This document shows positions 43,564 through 55,050 of a stretch of 64,000 nucleotides of DNA, piece after piece. The notes under the pieces are model-generated. The model ran no database searches and had not been told where the DNA came from. It saw nothing but the letters and a program-made list of their open reading frames with translations. Source of the stretch: Stomoxys calcitrans (Eukaryota > Arthropoda > Insecta > Diptera > Muscidae); contig NC_081554.1 in the NCBI RefSeq assembly GCF_963082655.1, forward strand, positions 65,190,602 through 65,254,601, in the 5' to 3' direction. A program made the translations under genes and the position numbers. Position 1 is the stretch's first letter. Each line of letters starts with the position of its first letter.

Positions 43564-44286
43564 AGAAAAAAAAATATATATTAAATAATTGAAAAAAAAA
43601 AAAAAGAAAAATCAATGAATTACAGAATCATAGACTACTACTAGTTCTTAATATAAGTTTGTGTTTTGTTAATTTAAAATTAACGTCAATTCGAGGTTTA
43701 ATAATAAGGCTATATTAAATTTAAATAACTTTATAGGAATATACGTTTCTACATAAAGTTTTCATTTAGCGGTTCTTCTACGTCTAGACAACAGGCCTGG
43801 TGTGCAGATATGCGGAAGAATATGTAAGTGTTTAAGCAAATGGAACTTTTGATAATTTTTTTATACTTAACTTTTAAAAATGTGTGTTAGTATAATTACT
43901 TGAGTTTTTGCTTCTGTCCAGTTAATATGAATTTGGAATAAACTTTTTGAATATGTAACCCAAGTGACCAAGTCTAGTTATATTTAAGGGGTATGAGAAA
44001 ATATTAGGCGGATTCTCTCATACATAGGTTGGGATTAGGGCCAGGGGATTTGTCATCGATATCTCCGACCGACAATAAAGCCACCTAGTCCCATTTTCCG
44101 GGAAGAATTCAATATTAAATTTTTTTTATGCACGTGATTTCTTTTGTTTGGTGGCATATCGAGACTTAGCAAGACCCCATACCCTCCGGCGAGCTAGACC
44201 CCACAAGCCAGCACGTGCTAACAGCTATGGTCATCGGTATTAAATCTACGGTTCTAAGAAAGCAAGCAACACCCGAAACCAGTACA
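42591..44286 (+). repeat. 3' LTR of element 1 (1,696 bp)
   Basis: Same length and ends as the 5' LTR. Differences: C instead of A at 42636, one extra A in the run near 43264 and one fewer in the run near 43531. Duplicates the TATA-like boxes (43231, 43287). Its downstream flank is the GATG target duplication and the broken Jockey RT. Confidence 0.96.
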
Positions 44287-45710
44287 GATGTCAGGAAAAT
44301 GGGCAGAGTGACCCCGCTACTGAAGCCTGGAAAAGACCCGAGTTTGAGGGAGTCGTACATACCCATCTCTTTATTCTCACCAGTAGCAAAGACGCTTGAG
44401 GCATTACTCCTCCCGAACCTTGTAGGAGAATTTCCATTCGCCGAGCTTCAACCTGAATTTCGAAGACTGCATAGCCCGACGACTGCTATGCATGCCATCA
44501 CCGCACACATTTGCCGTGGCTTCAATTAGCCCAGGCCATGTGATAGGACGGTCCTCCTGGCACTGTTGAGGACATCGCCAGCACGTCCTTCAGCCAGATT
44601 TCGAAGACTGCATAGTCCGACGACTGCTACGCCATCACCGCACATATTTGCCGTGGCTTCGATCAGCCCAGGCCATGTGATAGGACGGTCCTCCTGGCAC
44701 TGTTGAGGACATCGCTAGCACGTCCTTCAGCCAGGCCTGAAACGCTGGGTCGGGAATTATCTGTGTTTTCGCCAGTCATTTGGGGAATTTGGGGATAGGA
44801 AGACGAAGAATCGTAGAGTGATATCTCCGGCACTGTTTAACCTCCCCCTATTCGCCATTCCACCACCTCCAGACGGCATAGAGATCGTATCATATGCGAC
44901 GGCATACAGATCGTATCATAAGCGGACGATTATGCGATGGTGGCTTTAGTCCCCCCACCCATTGTTGACATCTGCAATAGGTTGAACGTCTACCTCAATG
45001 AACTTGCCTAATATTTCGCTGCAAGAAATCTGAAAATCTGAAATCTGAATATCTGCTACCAAATCTTCAGCCATATTGTTCACTACAAATACGCGTGAGG
45101 TGAATGCCGTGAATTGACTGTGATGGTCTATGGAGAAATGATTCCGACCATCAAGTGTTCAAAATACTTGGCGTCACATTTGACAACTCTTACACATTCT
45201 CCCCACATGCCACAGCAATTAGCGATAAAGTCAAAAGTAGAAACAAGGTCCTCAAGTCACTTGCTGGAAGCACTTGGGGAGCACACAAAGAAACCTTGTT
45301 GACCACGTACAAAGCAATTGGCCAGTCTGTGCTAAGTTATGCAGTGACAGTGTGGTCTCGTCACCTATGTGACTTCGACGGAGCCCAGAAGCCTTAAGGT
45401 AGATCTACATGATCTAGACCGTGAGGTTCAGCGCTACAAGAGGGAACCTCTAGATCAAGCAGCATATCAAGCGGGTCTAGACAACATTCATGCAGACACG
45501 TTAGCAGATGAGATAAATAGCTTCCGGGTGAATTGCACCTGAAGAAATTGACCTCACCCGGCAAACCAGAATAGTTCTGGCTCAATTATGTTGCGGCTGC
45601 CTCAACACTTGCGGCCGCCTCAACTCCTACAGAGGAAGGATTGATGACATATGTCCCGATTATGACCAGGAACCACACGACACAAGTCAACTGTTTGACT
45701 GGATTTTTTA
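44287..45710 (+). pseudogene. Jockey-group LINE, 3' part (RT and C-terminus)
   Basis: Resumes the RT frame of 33505-35406: KMGRVTPLLKPGKDPSLRES (44298), then PISLFSPVAKTLEALLLP. A ~143-bp segment (about 44457-44599) is duplicated at 44600-44742. The palm region near 44880-44945 ('atatgcgacggcatac') is damaged by a short internal duplication around the YADD position. The thumb includes FKILGVTFDNSYTFSPHA and KVKSRNKVLKSLAGSTWG (45155-45290). The C-terminal coding remnant ends about 45710 with a decayed C-x2-C/H region (DICPDYDQEPHDTSQLF). Non-functional even before the LTR insertion. Confidence 0.8.
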
Positions 45711-46424
45711 GAAAATTTCCATTTTTCTCACAGAAAATTCACCCAAATTCTAACTTTCATAATATTTTGTCACGAAATTCGATTTTCACATATTTTCGTT
45801 GAGTGTTTACTACCCCCTTTGGTTAACCACACTGAATATTTTTATCTCAAAAGGGATTTCTATCATCTCTACCACTTCGAATCAGAAATTGAAAAAATCT
45901 CAATCGCATTGCAATTACGGCGCTCACAAAAAACCAAAAACAACGCAACCAAAGTTATAATAAATACTATCGTAGCAATGAAACTCAAACTGCCAGGAAT
46001 AAAAAATATCTTTTGCTCATAAAAAATAATGACAATGGAAACATAAACTTTGGCCATCTGCAAAAGCCCATCTCAGATCATAAGCACAAAACTGGTCTTC
46101 TTGACAACCATAGCACAGGACATACCGGCAGTGATAAAATCTTAAGAGATTTTTCACTTATTCCCCTAAGCAATGAAGTTGGAAGCCTTTGCCAACTCAA
46201 AACTGGCAAAAGCGGCAACATTGTTGCAAACAACTATCTTAAACGATGCATGATGGAGGGGCTCACCACATAAAGAATGATGTGAATGACTCAGTGTAAG
46301 TGGGAAGGCACAACATATCATGGAAATTGCTAACATTTCAGGATTTTGGACATCTAAAATAGATTAGATTTGGTTGAAAAGAGGGTGCCACTTTCTCCCT
46401 TATATTCATCTCATGGGACACACA
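45711..46424. other. Unassigned AT-rich sequence
   Basis: Frames at 45819-46063 on both strands and 46013-46273 have no known domain. The distal end of the Jockey 3' UTR may extend into it. Confidence 0.4.
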
Positions 46425-46984
46425 ATCTATCCACCTTCCTTAGCGTATGGTCTATCCAGGCTCTAAGGACCGGACCCACCCGGTACTGGTCTAAGGATTG
46501 GATCAATGTGTCGGCCCGCACATAAATAAACGCCCAATCGATGTCAATGCAAACCGCCAATGTGTACGTCTCGACATCGAAGGATTCTTCTATTTTATGA
46601 ACAACCTCGTGCAGACTCCACCGACCTTCCTTTCACATAGGCATGCTGTTTGGATGTCCTACTCTTTATCATGGTATCCGCAATACGTTACATGCTTTTG
46701 AGTAGGCAGGAAGTTATTCTTATAGGTCTTCAGGCCTTTGGTGTCACCTAAGTTGCCTTAGCGGGGATGGGTATAAACACCACCCTTTCCTCCTGCCAGG
46801 CATTCGGAGTATATGCAAGTCCCAGGTACGCTGTGAAAATAGTGTTCAGATGAGGCGCCAAATAGTCGGCCTCCTTTTGTTGTAACGCCGGAAATATTCC
46901 ATCATGTCCGGGTGACTTAAATGGTTTGAAGCTTCTCAAGGCTTCTTTAAAGCTCCCTTAGCCTCACAGCAGTGGTCGCAGCAA
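46425..46984 (-). pseudogene. LOA-1-like RT fragment
   Basis: On the minus strand, FKPFKSPGHDGIFPALQQKE (46930-46870) and RVVFIPIPAKAT match the RT start of LOA-1 at 12230-12400. Further 3', 46620-46440 encodes a decayed VCIDIDWAFIYVRADTLIQ stretch, equal to the first catalytic Asp block. Several frame breaks. Confidence 0.7.
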
Positions 46985-48150
46985 TTTGTCTAGCCGCATA
47001 TGTTCAGAGGTATTTGATGCACCATTAAATTCAAGGCACCAATTGGTGACGTCCTCAGTGCGGCTGTTATGCACAAACTAACCATACTTTGTATCCGGTT
47101 AAGTATTGAGCAGTAGGTGGATTTTTGAAGCGCCGTCCACCAGCCCACAACACCATATGCCTTTATAGGTCTCACAACTACAGTATATACCCAATGCATG
47201 ACGCGCGGTTTAAACCCCCAACTTTTGCCAATGGCTCTCTTGCAGATGTATAAAGCAAAAGTTGCCTTTCCTGCCCTTTCCAAAATGTAAGATTTGAAGT
47301 TCGATTTCCTGTTCAGCAAAACACCCAGGTATTTTGCGCTTTCTTTAAATGGAACATTTTCGCCTCCCAAGGATTCCACTGTAGGCAACTTGTATATCCT
47401 GCTGACTTGCACGGATTTATACCGAGACCACTTACGGTAGCCCACTTTGCTGTTGCACGTAGAGCTTCCTGAGCTTCTCTTAGAGTGCTGGGAAACTTCC
47501 CCTAACCGCAATTGCCAACTCATCAGCATACGCGACCGCTTTTACGCCTTTTTCTTCCAGAGCCAATAATTTATTGTTAATGGCTATATTCCAAAGTAGA
47601 GAAGACAATAGACACCTCCTTGACATGTTCCTCTACTTATTCATACTTTTATATCCCAAGTCTGTCTTAATGCATCTTTTGTATTAAATAAATTTTCTAA
47701 CGTTAGAATTGATGCCTAGAAACTCCAGCTCCTTTATGATTGACGTAGGTTTTACATAATTGAAAGCAACTTCAATGTCAAGAAATGCTACCATTGTAAA
47801 GCCTTTGACAGCGAGAGAATCCCATATGCAAGCGACTAGCTCGTGACTGCTTCAGTAAACTTGACTTTACCATATGCATGAAGTTGCCGAGATGGGCGAT
47901 ATCCAAGGATCTTTGCCATTAACCTCTACAGGTTAATAGGACAAAAGTCTTTCGCCTTCCTGTGGTATGGTTTCCTTGCTTTCGGAACAAAAATTATGGT
48001 TGTGTTTCCCCATCCCACAGGTATATACGACATGCTGATAAAATCTGAGTATATCGATCTAAACCAAGGAGACAGTCTATTGGACACAGCTGCAACTCAA
48101 CCGGTGATACTTCATCAGGACTAACCGGTTCAAAAGAGCAAACAGTTTTT
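46985..48150 (-). pseudogene. LOA-2 LINE RT palm and thumb
   Basis: Reading downward: SPDEVSPVELQLC (about 48115-48075), LSACRIYLWDGETQP (48035), a FLDIEVAFNYVKPTS region (47785-47745), and the frame 47529-46990 with YKLPTVESLGGENVPFKES, KYLGVLLNRKSNFK and GVVGWWTALQKSTYCSILN. The 28081-28506 block on the plus strand overlaps the same RT part, so these two copies together cover most of LOA-2 RT. The YADD region has a frameshift near 47560-47530. Non-functional. Confidence 0.72.
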
Positions 48151-49545
48151 ACTTGTCTTGCGCAAGTGTTCTTCGACGCTCGCCCGTCCATTACGCAACC
48201 TTTTCAGTCTTGTCTACCGTGCTTCGAGTCTTCAGCCAATACCCAAGAAGGGTGAGGCCAACAACCCTGCGAATTATGGGCCAATTGCGATATGCTCCGC
48301 TTTCTCCAAGGTCAGGAAGAGCATGGTTGACCACCATCTTGTGAGGTATTTAGAGTCTAATGGTCTTTTTGGCGACCAACAGTACGGGTTCCGCAGAAAT
48401 CGCTCTACGGGCACTTCTGTCCGAACGTTAGAGTTGCTCATTCCACCAGTTTGGTGACAGTAAGGTTGTGGCTATGGATATCTCCAAGGCATTTAATAGG
48501 GTCTGGCACAGTGCACTACTATCAAAGCCTGTCGCATTTGATGTCGGTAATGGCTTCATTAGATTTATTTCGAGCTTTCTTAGAGATCGCACTATTCGAG
48601 CCGTTATAGATGGGTTCTCATCCAATGAGCACAAATTGACGCAGGTGTAGCCCAGGGCTCTGTTCTTTCTCCTTCTCTATTTCTAATTTTCATCAACAAT
48701 CTGTTGGGTCAGATATCGAATCCGATCTACTCATTTGCGGATGACAGTAATCTCTGTCATTCGTACTCATTCGACCATAGGCCGAGTCTTCGAGAGATTG
48801 AGGACAAGAGGCGGGTTATGGACGATACACTCTGCCAGGATTTGCTGGCCATTTTTGAGTGGGGTCGATTGAATCGAGTAGATTTTAATGCACGGAAGAC
48901 TCAGTGCTGCTTGTTGTCACACAAACGATTCGCTGACCCATTACGATCTTCTATCTATCAACGGTGTAGATGTTGAGCAAGCAGAAGCTCTTCATGTTCT
49001 GGGCATGAAAACACAAAGTGATGTTCGTTGGGCGAAACATGTATTTGAAGTGTCGAAAGAAGCATACAAGTGCTTAGGCTTCTTTAAACCGTATGAGAAA
49101 TACTTCACTCCGTCTGATCTTCTTAACATCTACACCACTTTCATAAGGCCGAAAATGGATTACAACTCACATGTATGGGCTGGAGCTTTAAAATCATCCC
49201 TGAAGCTACTGGACTACTGGGGACAGCGAGGTATCCAACTCTATTGCCTCCCTTCATCATCGTCGCAAGGTGGGTTGTTTGGCGCTGTTCTATCGGTACT
49301 TTCATGGTGTGTGTTATTCGTCTTCTTATTCCTGATGTAAGGATGTATGTCAGGGATACTAGACATTCCAGGAAATCACACCCGTTTGTAATTGATTAGC
49401 CAGCGGACCGCACAATGCATTATAGAGAGAATTCTTATTTCGCCCGAACCGTTTGTTTGTGGAATCGACTTCCGGCTAATGTTTTTCCCACCCACCAGAG
49501 ATTTAAGACAAATGTCAATAAGCACTATATCCTTTTGCCGCCTTC
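48151..49545 (+). pseudogene. CR1/Jockey-group LINE RT, 3' half
   Basis: From start to end: RT motifs LQPIPKKGEANNPANYGPIA (48229), QQYGFRRNRSTG (48378), VVAMDISKAFNRVWHSALLS (48465), GSVLSPSLFLIFINNL (48657), active site YSFADDSNLC (48728), FEWGRLNRVDFNARKTQCCL (48853), then the thumb YKCLGFFKPYEKYFTPSDLL (49065) and IYTTFIRPKMDYNSHVWAGA, and C-terminal NRLPANVFPT (49462-49493). Frames change near 48455, 48650, 48960 and 49210. The motif set and absence of RNase H suggest a CR1/Jockey-type element. Same family as the 28507-28904 fragment. Confidence 0.78.
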
Positions 49546-49554
49546 CAATTCCTA

Positions 49555-50995
49555 ATTTCCTCTCGCCAAGGCAATGCACTGCATTCATAGGGGACATAAT
49601 TGCCCACAATAAGGCTCTTTTCGCTGCAAAAGCGGCTTCAATCGGCAACTTAAGGCTTGTGCCGTGTGCTATATACTGGAAAGCAAGTAACTGTTGCGTT
49701 AGCCGATTCTTTGAGTCCGGCAGGAGTTTATCCTCACAAGATTCGTTCGATCTCGTCATGATGAACTTTCTTATGTGTCCAGTGGAATTTGATAAAGCAG
49801 CGGATAGCAATGGATACTTACGGTGTGGTCGATTGCTCCTTTGATGCGCCACTAGATATATGGCTGTCGAAGTACTTCCTTCCCACCTGGCACACACTTT
49901 GAGCCCAATCCAAGCGGATGACACACCCACACAGGGCTTTTCGTCCCGTTTCGACGCCTTCCCCTCTTGTTTTGATAGCGGCAGAGGGATTTTCAGTCTC
50001 TTGCAATATGACAGACTTTAGGGATGTGGTTGATAGTTCCTCAGACAAGTGTTAAGCAACAACTGCTGAGACGTCTTCTGATTCCCTAACCGCGACGCTT
50101 CTATACACCTTTAGACTCAACTTGTTGAATCCGTAGAATACAACTCCTTCAGACTTGTTGAGGTATGGAGTTTAGTACGAATACTACATGTCTCCGATCG
50201 CCATCAGTTCCATTCAACCTACCAATCTTCCAGTCAAATTGAGATTACAGTCCTTTAGTCTCCCAAGCAATGACGTAGGATCTGAGAGGATCCGAGGTAT
50301 CTGGACCAAATCCGGCGCTGCGCCTGGCCACATCTCGCCAATCTTCTTTGGGCGCAATGATATATTTCAATTGCGCGTTGATTCCCCAAAACAGTTAGTG
50401 TGTATCGGCCCGGTGCCAGCCTACATCGTCACAAATGGGAGGAGACCCCGGTAATTCCGCAAGAGCATTGGTCTTAAAAGATGACAGGCCTTTGACTAAC
50501 CCACTCCAATTGTTCCTAGGTATGCAACCCTGTCCCTCTCCTTTGTCGACAACTACCATCACCAAGCTGTCCTAAGCGACATTAGCAAAGGTTCTTTGAC
50601 CTTATTACTATTTTTCGCCTAAGTTCTCTTGGGGATGGAAAGACCTCCAGGTGACCTCAGAAGACTGCTGTGCCGTTTTCCAATGTAGATGTGAAACTTT
50701 TAACATAGTTTGTACAGCGATTCTCCGAGCCCAATTAGGGGCCTCTCTCCTTATCAATGAGAGTTTTATGATCATTCGCTCCAAGCCAATACACTCTTTG
50801 AGCCAGGTTTCCCAGCGGAGGCCGATGGCCTAGGTAATCGTAGGCATGCAAAAATCAAATGGGTAGCGAAGCCTGGCGCAGGTGCTCCACCAGTCAAGGC
50901 CTCAGTAGCAGACCATAAGCTATTGCCTGATACCAGCTCTTAGGTCTTTGGAGTTCATTCTAAGCCTACTCCCGTGCTCTAGATTTGCCCGTCCA
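49555..50995 (-). pseudogene. LOA-2 LINE, ORF1 and endonuclease start, second copy
   Basis: Reverse-strand match of the plus-strand region at 25607-26860. Minus frames include MSEELSTTSLKSVILQETEN (50048) against LPEELSTTSLRSGRLQETEN at 26443, and 49930-49376 covering the ORF1/ORF2 junction (LLPDSKNRLTQQ). Positions 50170-50640 match 25800-26250 in reverse. Carries many stops. No MITE is present here at the site equivalent to 25369 as far as I can see. Confidence 0.65.
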
Positions 50996-51010
50996 CTGGA
51001 AAGAGACGTG

Positions 51011-51316
51011 GAGGCCACCGTAGCGCAGAGGTTAGCATGTCCGCTATGAAGTTAAACGCCTGGGTTCGAATCCTGACGAAACCCACAGAAAAATTTTTCA
51101 TGGTGGTTTTCCCCACCTAATTCTGGCAACATTTGTGAGGTACTATGCCATCTAAAACTTCGCACTGCGGCACGCCGTTCGGACTCGGCTATAAAAGGGA
51201 GACCCCTTATCATTGAGCTTAAACTTGAATCGGACTTCACTCATGGATAGGTGAGGAGTTTGCCCCCGTGTTCCTTAGTAGAAGGTTCATGGGCAAAATT
51301 TGCATTTGCGCTGGAA
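51011..51316 (+). repeat. SINE-A, near full length
   Basis: tRNA-like head: A-box region 'gtagcgcagaggttagcatg' and B box 'gggttcgaatcc' (51062), followed by a ~230-bp body with 'ggtggttttccccacctaat', 'gcacgccgttcggactcggc', 'tataaaagggagacccctta' and an end 'gttcatgggcaaaatttgca'. A reversed copy at 56123-56434 matches over the whole length. Confidence 0.85.
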
Positions 51317-51487
51317 ACAGACGTAGAATATCAATTGGCTAGTAAATAATACTATCTTAGCGATCCTTGGATGACTTAACTACCTATTACGAGTTTCAGA
51401 CTACCTATTACGAGTTTCTTGGGGAGCGAAATAAAAAGGCGTCCGCTCCAATCAACGGTTCAAACACGAATCGGCTAGGCCGAATAT

Positions 51488-51605
51488 CCAAATGTAAATT
51501 TGCCAATGAATATTCCATTGAGGAACAGTGGCAAACTTCTCACATATCAGTGAGTGCTGTCCTATATTCAGGGGCCTCCTTTCTATAGCCAAATCCGAAC
51601 GGAGT
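51488..51605 (-). repeat. SINE-A, 3' part only
   Basis: 'aaatgtaaatttgccaatga' and 'ttccattgaggaacagtggc' match the 3' end of SINE-A in reverse, and 'atagccaaatccgaacgg' matches its middle. The tRNA-like head is missing, with some internal rearrangement. Confidence 0.7.
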
Positions 51606-51659
51606 GTAGCAACAGAAATATTCCACATACCAAAATCCTGTCAAACCAGCAAAAATTAA

Positions 51660-52200
51660 AGTTTCTAGGAACCGAACAAGGATGATCGAGAGACCGGTTA
51701 ATATGGGAGCAATATCAGGTTATGGAGTGATTTGGACTGTATTTGGCGCAGTTGTTGGAAGTCGTAACAGAACACCGCTTCAAGAATTCAAATCGGGAGA
51801 GCAGTTTATATGGGAGCTATGTCAGGTTAAAGACCGATTTAGACATTACTTAGCACAGTGGTTGAAAGTCATATCAGAACATTACATACTAAAGTTCAGC
51901 CAACTCGGACAAATATTGCGGCTTCCAGGGGCTCAAGAAGTCAAATCGGAAGATCGGTTTATATGGGAGCTATATCCAAATCTGAAACAATATGGCCCAT
52001 TTGCAAACCCCAACGATCTTCATCAATCTGAGCAAAATTTCAAGCGGCTAGCTTAACGCGTTCGTCGGCTATCGTAATTTGGTCAGACGGACGGACGGAC
52101 ATGGCTAGATAGACTCAAAATGTCTTAGACGAATATTTCGAGATGTTACAAACGGAATGACCGGATTAGTATACCCCCATCCTATGGTGGTGGTATTGTT
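51660..52200 (+). repeat. 153-bp-family repeat with right end module
   Basis: Two to three monomers marked by 'gagaccggttaatatgggag', 'gagcagtttatatgggagct' and 'gaagatcggtttatatggga'. The end module has 'cagacggacggacggacat', 'gatgttacaaacggaatgac' and 'cccccatcctatggtgg' (about 52080-52195), as in the array ending at 17645. The 124-codon frame at 51682 is a repeat artefact. Confidence 0.75.
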
Positions 52201-52989
52201 GTTCAAGCTTGAAATTAAACTTATTATGACTTAGTTATTCTACTTCAAGTCTTCTAAATCCTAAAGGGTGATATGAATTTCTGACACGTCCTTTCCTTCT
52301 TAGAAACCACATTCTGGCATTCAACTGTCACATTCCACATCACACATACCTGTCAGCTTTTCGAGAAACCTAAAACATCAACACTCACATAAAAAACCAA
52401 CCAACGAGTAAATTGTGGTCTCTGCGTAGGATTATTCTTTGAAATTTAAATCTCATCTTACACAAGGTAGCAGGTCTAAATGGTATAAGCTAAGCAACAT
52501 GCCGACATACCGGACAGTAAAACTAAACGGAGGGATTTTTAGAGAAATCTTAAAAAAAAAAATTTTTTATTTGTCGAGAACAGTAGCCGACTTTGAGATG
52601 ACTGTTTTTTTTTTGAGGAAAACAAAAAAAAAAAACAAAAGCGTAAAGAAGAGAAGCGACAAACCGTAGTTATCTGCCACATAATCTGTCAAAATATAAA
52701 AATCATAATAAATCATATAGGCCAAGTGGTCGTTGGCAGTCACGTATACAAATCTTGGGTAGAGGGAGCTCTTACTACTCTTCTAAGACCTTTTGAGATG
52801 TTTTTGCAGGTATGTACATTTAAGCAGCTAGCCATACAACCATTCTTCGCATGGCATTGTTTTGTTTCATAAGATGCAAAATAAAGTGAACATATTTATT
52901 ATTTGACCTACAGTGAAGGTCGATTATTTGCAGACATTAAGTGATAGAGAGATCGATTGAAATTCTGTGGAATGTATTTTTTATGAAAA
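52201..52989. other. Unassigned sequence
   Basis: AT-rich with several A and T homopolymers (52552-52632). 'aaagggtgat' at 52264 resembles the end of the Tc1-like relic at 10885, but nothing else supports a transposon here. No gene recognised. Confidence 0.4.
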
Positions 52990-53235
52990 TCTTCTCATAT
53001 ATAAAAATTAATTTGTGTTTCTTTGTTTGTTCCATATAGACTCAAAAACGGCTGGACTCTGGACTGATTTTCTTGAAATTTTCACAGATGGTACATAATG
53101 ATCCCGTGGAGAAAATAGGGTACTACATTTTTTGATTTCTGAAGGGGGGAGCGGACCTTCCCCCTTACCTTAGTTTTCAAAAACGCCAGATCTCGGAGAT
53201 GGGGGGGATGCGATAAAAATTTGGTATCCAAATTT
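52990..53235 (-). repeat. Terminal module of the ~130-bp repeat element, second copy
   Basis: Reverse counterpart of 1831-2110: 'aaaattaatttgtgtttctt', 'gactcaaaaacggctgg', 'ttttcttgaaattttcacag', the paired G/C-rich block and 'cagatctcggagatggg'. It leads into the array that follows. Confidence 0.65.
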
Positions 53236-54430
53236 CGGATGGGGTACCTTGGGGGCCGCCCCACCCTAAAACCTACCGAACATATATTTAGACCAATCAC
53301 GACAATATGGGACTCAAATGAAAGATATTTAAGATAAGAAAAAGTATATGAAATCCAATTGTCGAACCAAGTGCTAGGGGGACCACCCCAACCCCCAAAA
53401 CACCCCTAAATCGGACATATTTACCGACCATGGCAATATGAGACTTAAATGAAAGGTAGTTGCGAGTAGAATACGAATCTGATATCCAAATGTGGGACCA
53501 CGTTTCTGGGGGTCCACTCCTTCCCCAAAACACCCCCCAAACAGGACATATTTTATGACCATGGGAATATGGGGCTTAAATAAAAGGTATTTGAATGTTG
53601 AATACGAATCTGATATCCAAATATTGGACCAAGTGCTTGGGGGGCCGCCTCTCACCAAAAACTTCCCCCAAAGGGGACAAATTTACGACCATAGCCACAT
53701 GGGGCTCAAATGAAAGGTCTTTGGGAGTAAAGCACGAATTTGATATCAATATTCGAGAAAAGTGTCTATGGGGCCACACCACCCTCACAACACCACCCAA
53801 CCCCCAAAACACCCCCAAATCGGACATATTTACCATCCATGGTAATATGGGACTCAAATAAAAGGTATTTACGAGTAGAATACGAACCGGATATCCAAAT
53901 GTGGCACCAAGTTTCTGGGGTCCATTCCTTCCCCAAAAAAACACCCCCAAATAGGGCATATTTACTGACCATGGCAATATGGGTCTCAAATAAAAGATAT
54001 ACGAATCTGGTATTCAAATGTGGGACCAAGTTTCTAGGGGTCCATTCCTTCCCTAAAAAAACCCCAAACAGGTAAAAGTTACGACCATAGCAATATGGGT
54101 AGCAAATGAAAGGTCTTTGGGAGTAAAGCACGAATCTGATATCAATATTCGGGAAAAGTGTCTTTGGGGCCACTCCACCACCATAACACCACCTAAAAAT
54201 GTCTTATTTGCTGACATTTGCAATATAGGGCTCAATTAGAGATATTTTAGAGTAGAACACTAATCTGATAGATATTTGCAGAGCCAAGTCACTGAGTGGC
54301 CGTCCCATACCCCAAAACACCCCCAAACCGAACATGTCTATCGAAATATGGGATTCAAATGAAAGGTAATTGGGAGAAGACCACGAATCTAATGGCAACA
54401 TTCGGGACCAACAGTCTAGAGGATAATTAA
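53236..54430 (-). repeat. Array of ~130-bp tandem repeats, second copy
   Basis: 'atatgggactcaaatgaaag' and variants occur near 53306, 53438, 53568, 53700, 53845, 53971, 54085, 54225 and 54350, a period of about 115-145 bp. The repeat is the reverse complement of that at 190-1830. Overlapping frames on both strands (53374-54173) are repeat by-products. Confidence 0.85.
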
Positions 54431-54965
54431 TTAATTTTGTAAAATTTTCTAAAAAAAGTTAAATTTGGACAAATTAAAAATAACATTCGCCCATACCTTC
54501 AATTTAAAGCAAATTAAGAATTGCGCCCTCTATAGGCTAAAGAAGTATAATCCGGAGATAATTTTATATGGGATCTATATCAGGATATGAACCAATTTGG
54601 ACAATGCATGGCAAAGTTGTTGAAAGTCAAAACAAAAGACTTCATGCAAAAGATTTTAGTCAAAGCGGATAATAGTTGCGCTCTCTAGAGTCTGAAGAAG
54701 TCAAGATACGAGATCGGTTTATATGACAGCAATATCAAAACATGGACCGATATGGCCCATTTACAATCCCAACCGACCTACAGTGTAAAATTTCAAGCGT
54801 TTCGCTTTGCTCCTTCGAAAGTTTGAGCGCTGGACAGACGGACGGACATGCCTAGATCGACAAGAAAATATGTACTATATGGGGTCTTAAACCAATATTT
54901 TGATGTGTTACAAACGGAATGGCGAAGTTAGTATACCCCCATCCTTTGGTAGAGAGTATAAAAAT
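54431..54965 (+). repeat. 153-bp-family repeat fragment with right end module
   Basis: 'agaagtataatccggagata', 'gaagtcaagatacgagatcgg' and 'atggaccgatatggcccatt' are monomer pieces about 150 bp apart. The end module 'tggacagacggacggacatg', 'gtgttacaaacggaatggcg' and 'cccccatcctttggtagag' runs to about 54960. Confidence 0.72.
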
Positions 54966-54984
54966 TATGAAAATAAATGTTCTT

Positions 54985-55050
54985 ATGAAGCCCAACAAGC
55001 AAAAGCTTGCTAAGTTCGGGCGGGCCGAATCTTATATACCCTCCATCATG
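54985..55050 (-). repeat. Hairpin-type terminus of the 153-bp-family element
   Basis: 'gctaagttcgggcgggccga' followed by 'atcttatataccctccatca' matches the left end of the array at 3093 ('gttcggacgggccgaac', 'gggtacccacc'). Confidence 0.6.

Larger units (their letters stand above)
35407..44286 (+). mobile_element. Ty3/gypsy LTR retrotransposon 1 (8,880 bp), nearly intact
   Basis: Order: 5' LTR, primer site, ~500-bp leader, gag with RING finger, -1 frameshift, pol (protease, RT, RNase H, integrase), 3' LTR. There is no env frame between pol stop (42540) and the 3' LTR (42591). The LTRs differ by one substitution (A at 35452, C at 42636) and two 1-bp homopolymer length differences, so integration is recent. 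I could not find a clear polypurine tract before 42591, which is odd. Long LTRs and a tRNA-Lys primer site recall the Osvaldo/Ulysses elements of Drosophila; that placement is from memory and tentative. It may still be mobile. Confidence 0.96.

Noticed and set aside
51011..51075. Functional tRNA gene
   Set aside because: The head is followed by a conserved 230-bp body that recurs at 56123; SINE instead.
51682..52056. 124-codon frame
   Set aside because: Runs through 153-bp-family monomers; artefact of the repeat.
53374..54173. Several 90-137-codon frames on both strands
   Set aside because: Overlapping frames on opposite strands created by the ~130-bp repeats; no domain and the same peptides recur with the repeat period.
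190..54430. Large 50-kb inverted duplication joining the two ~130-bp arrays
   Set aside because: Sequences inside the two arrays (2.1-3 kb against 52.2-52.9 kb) do not mirror each other, so separate insertions of one element family are more likely.
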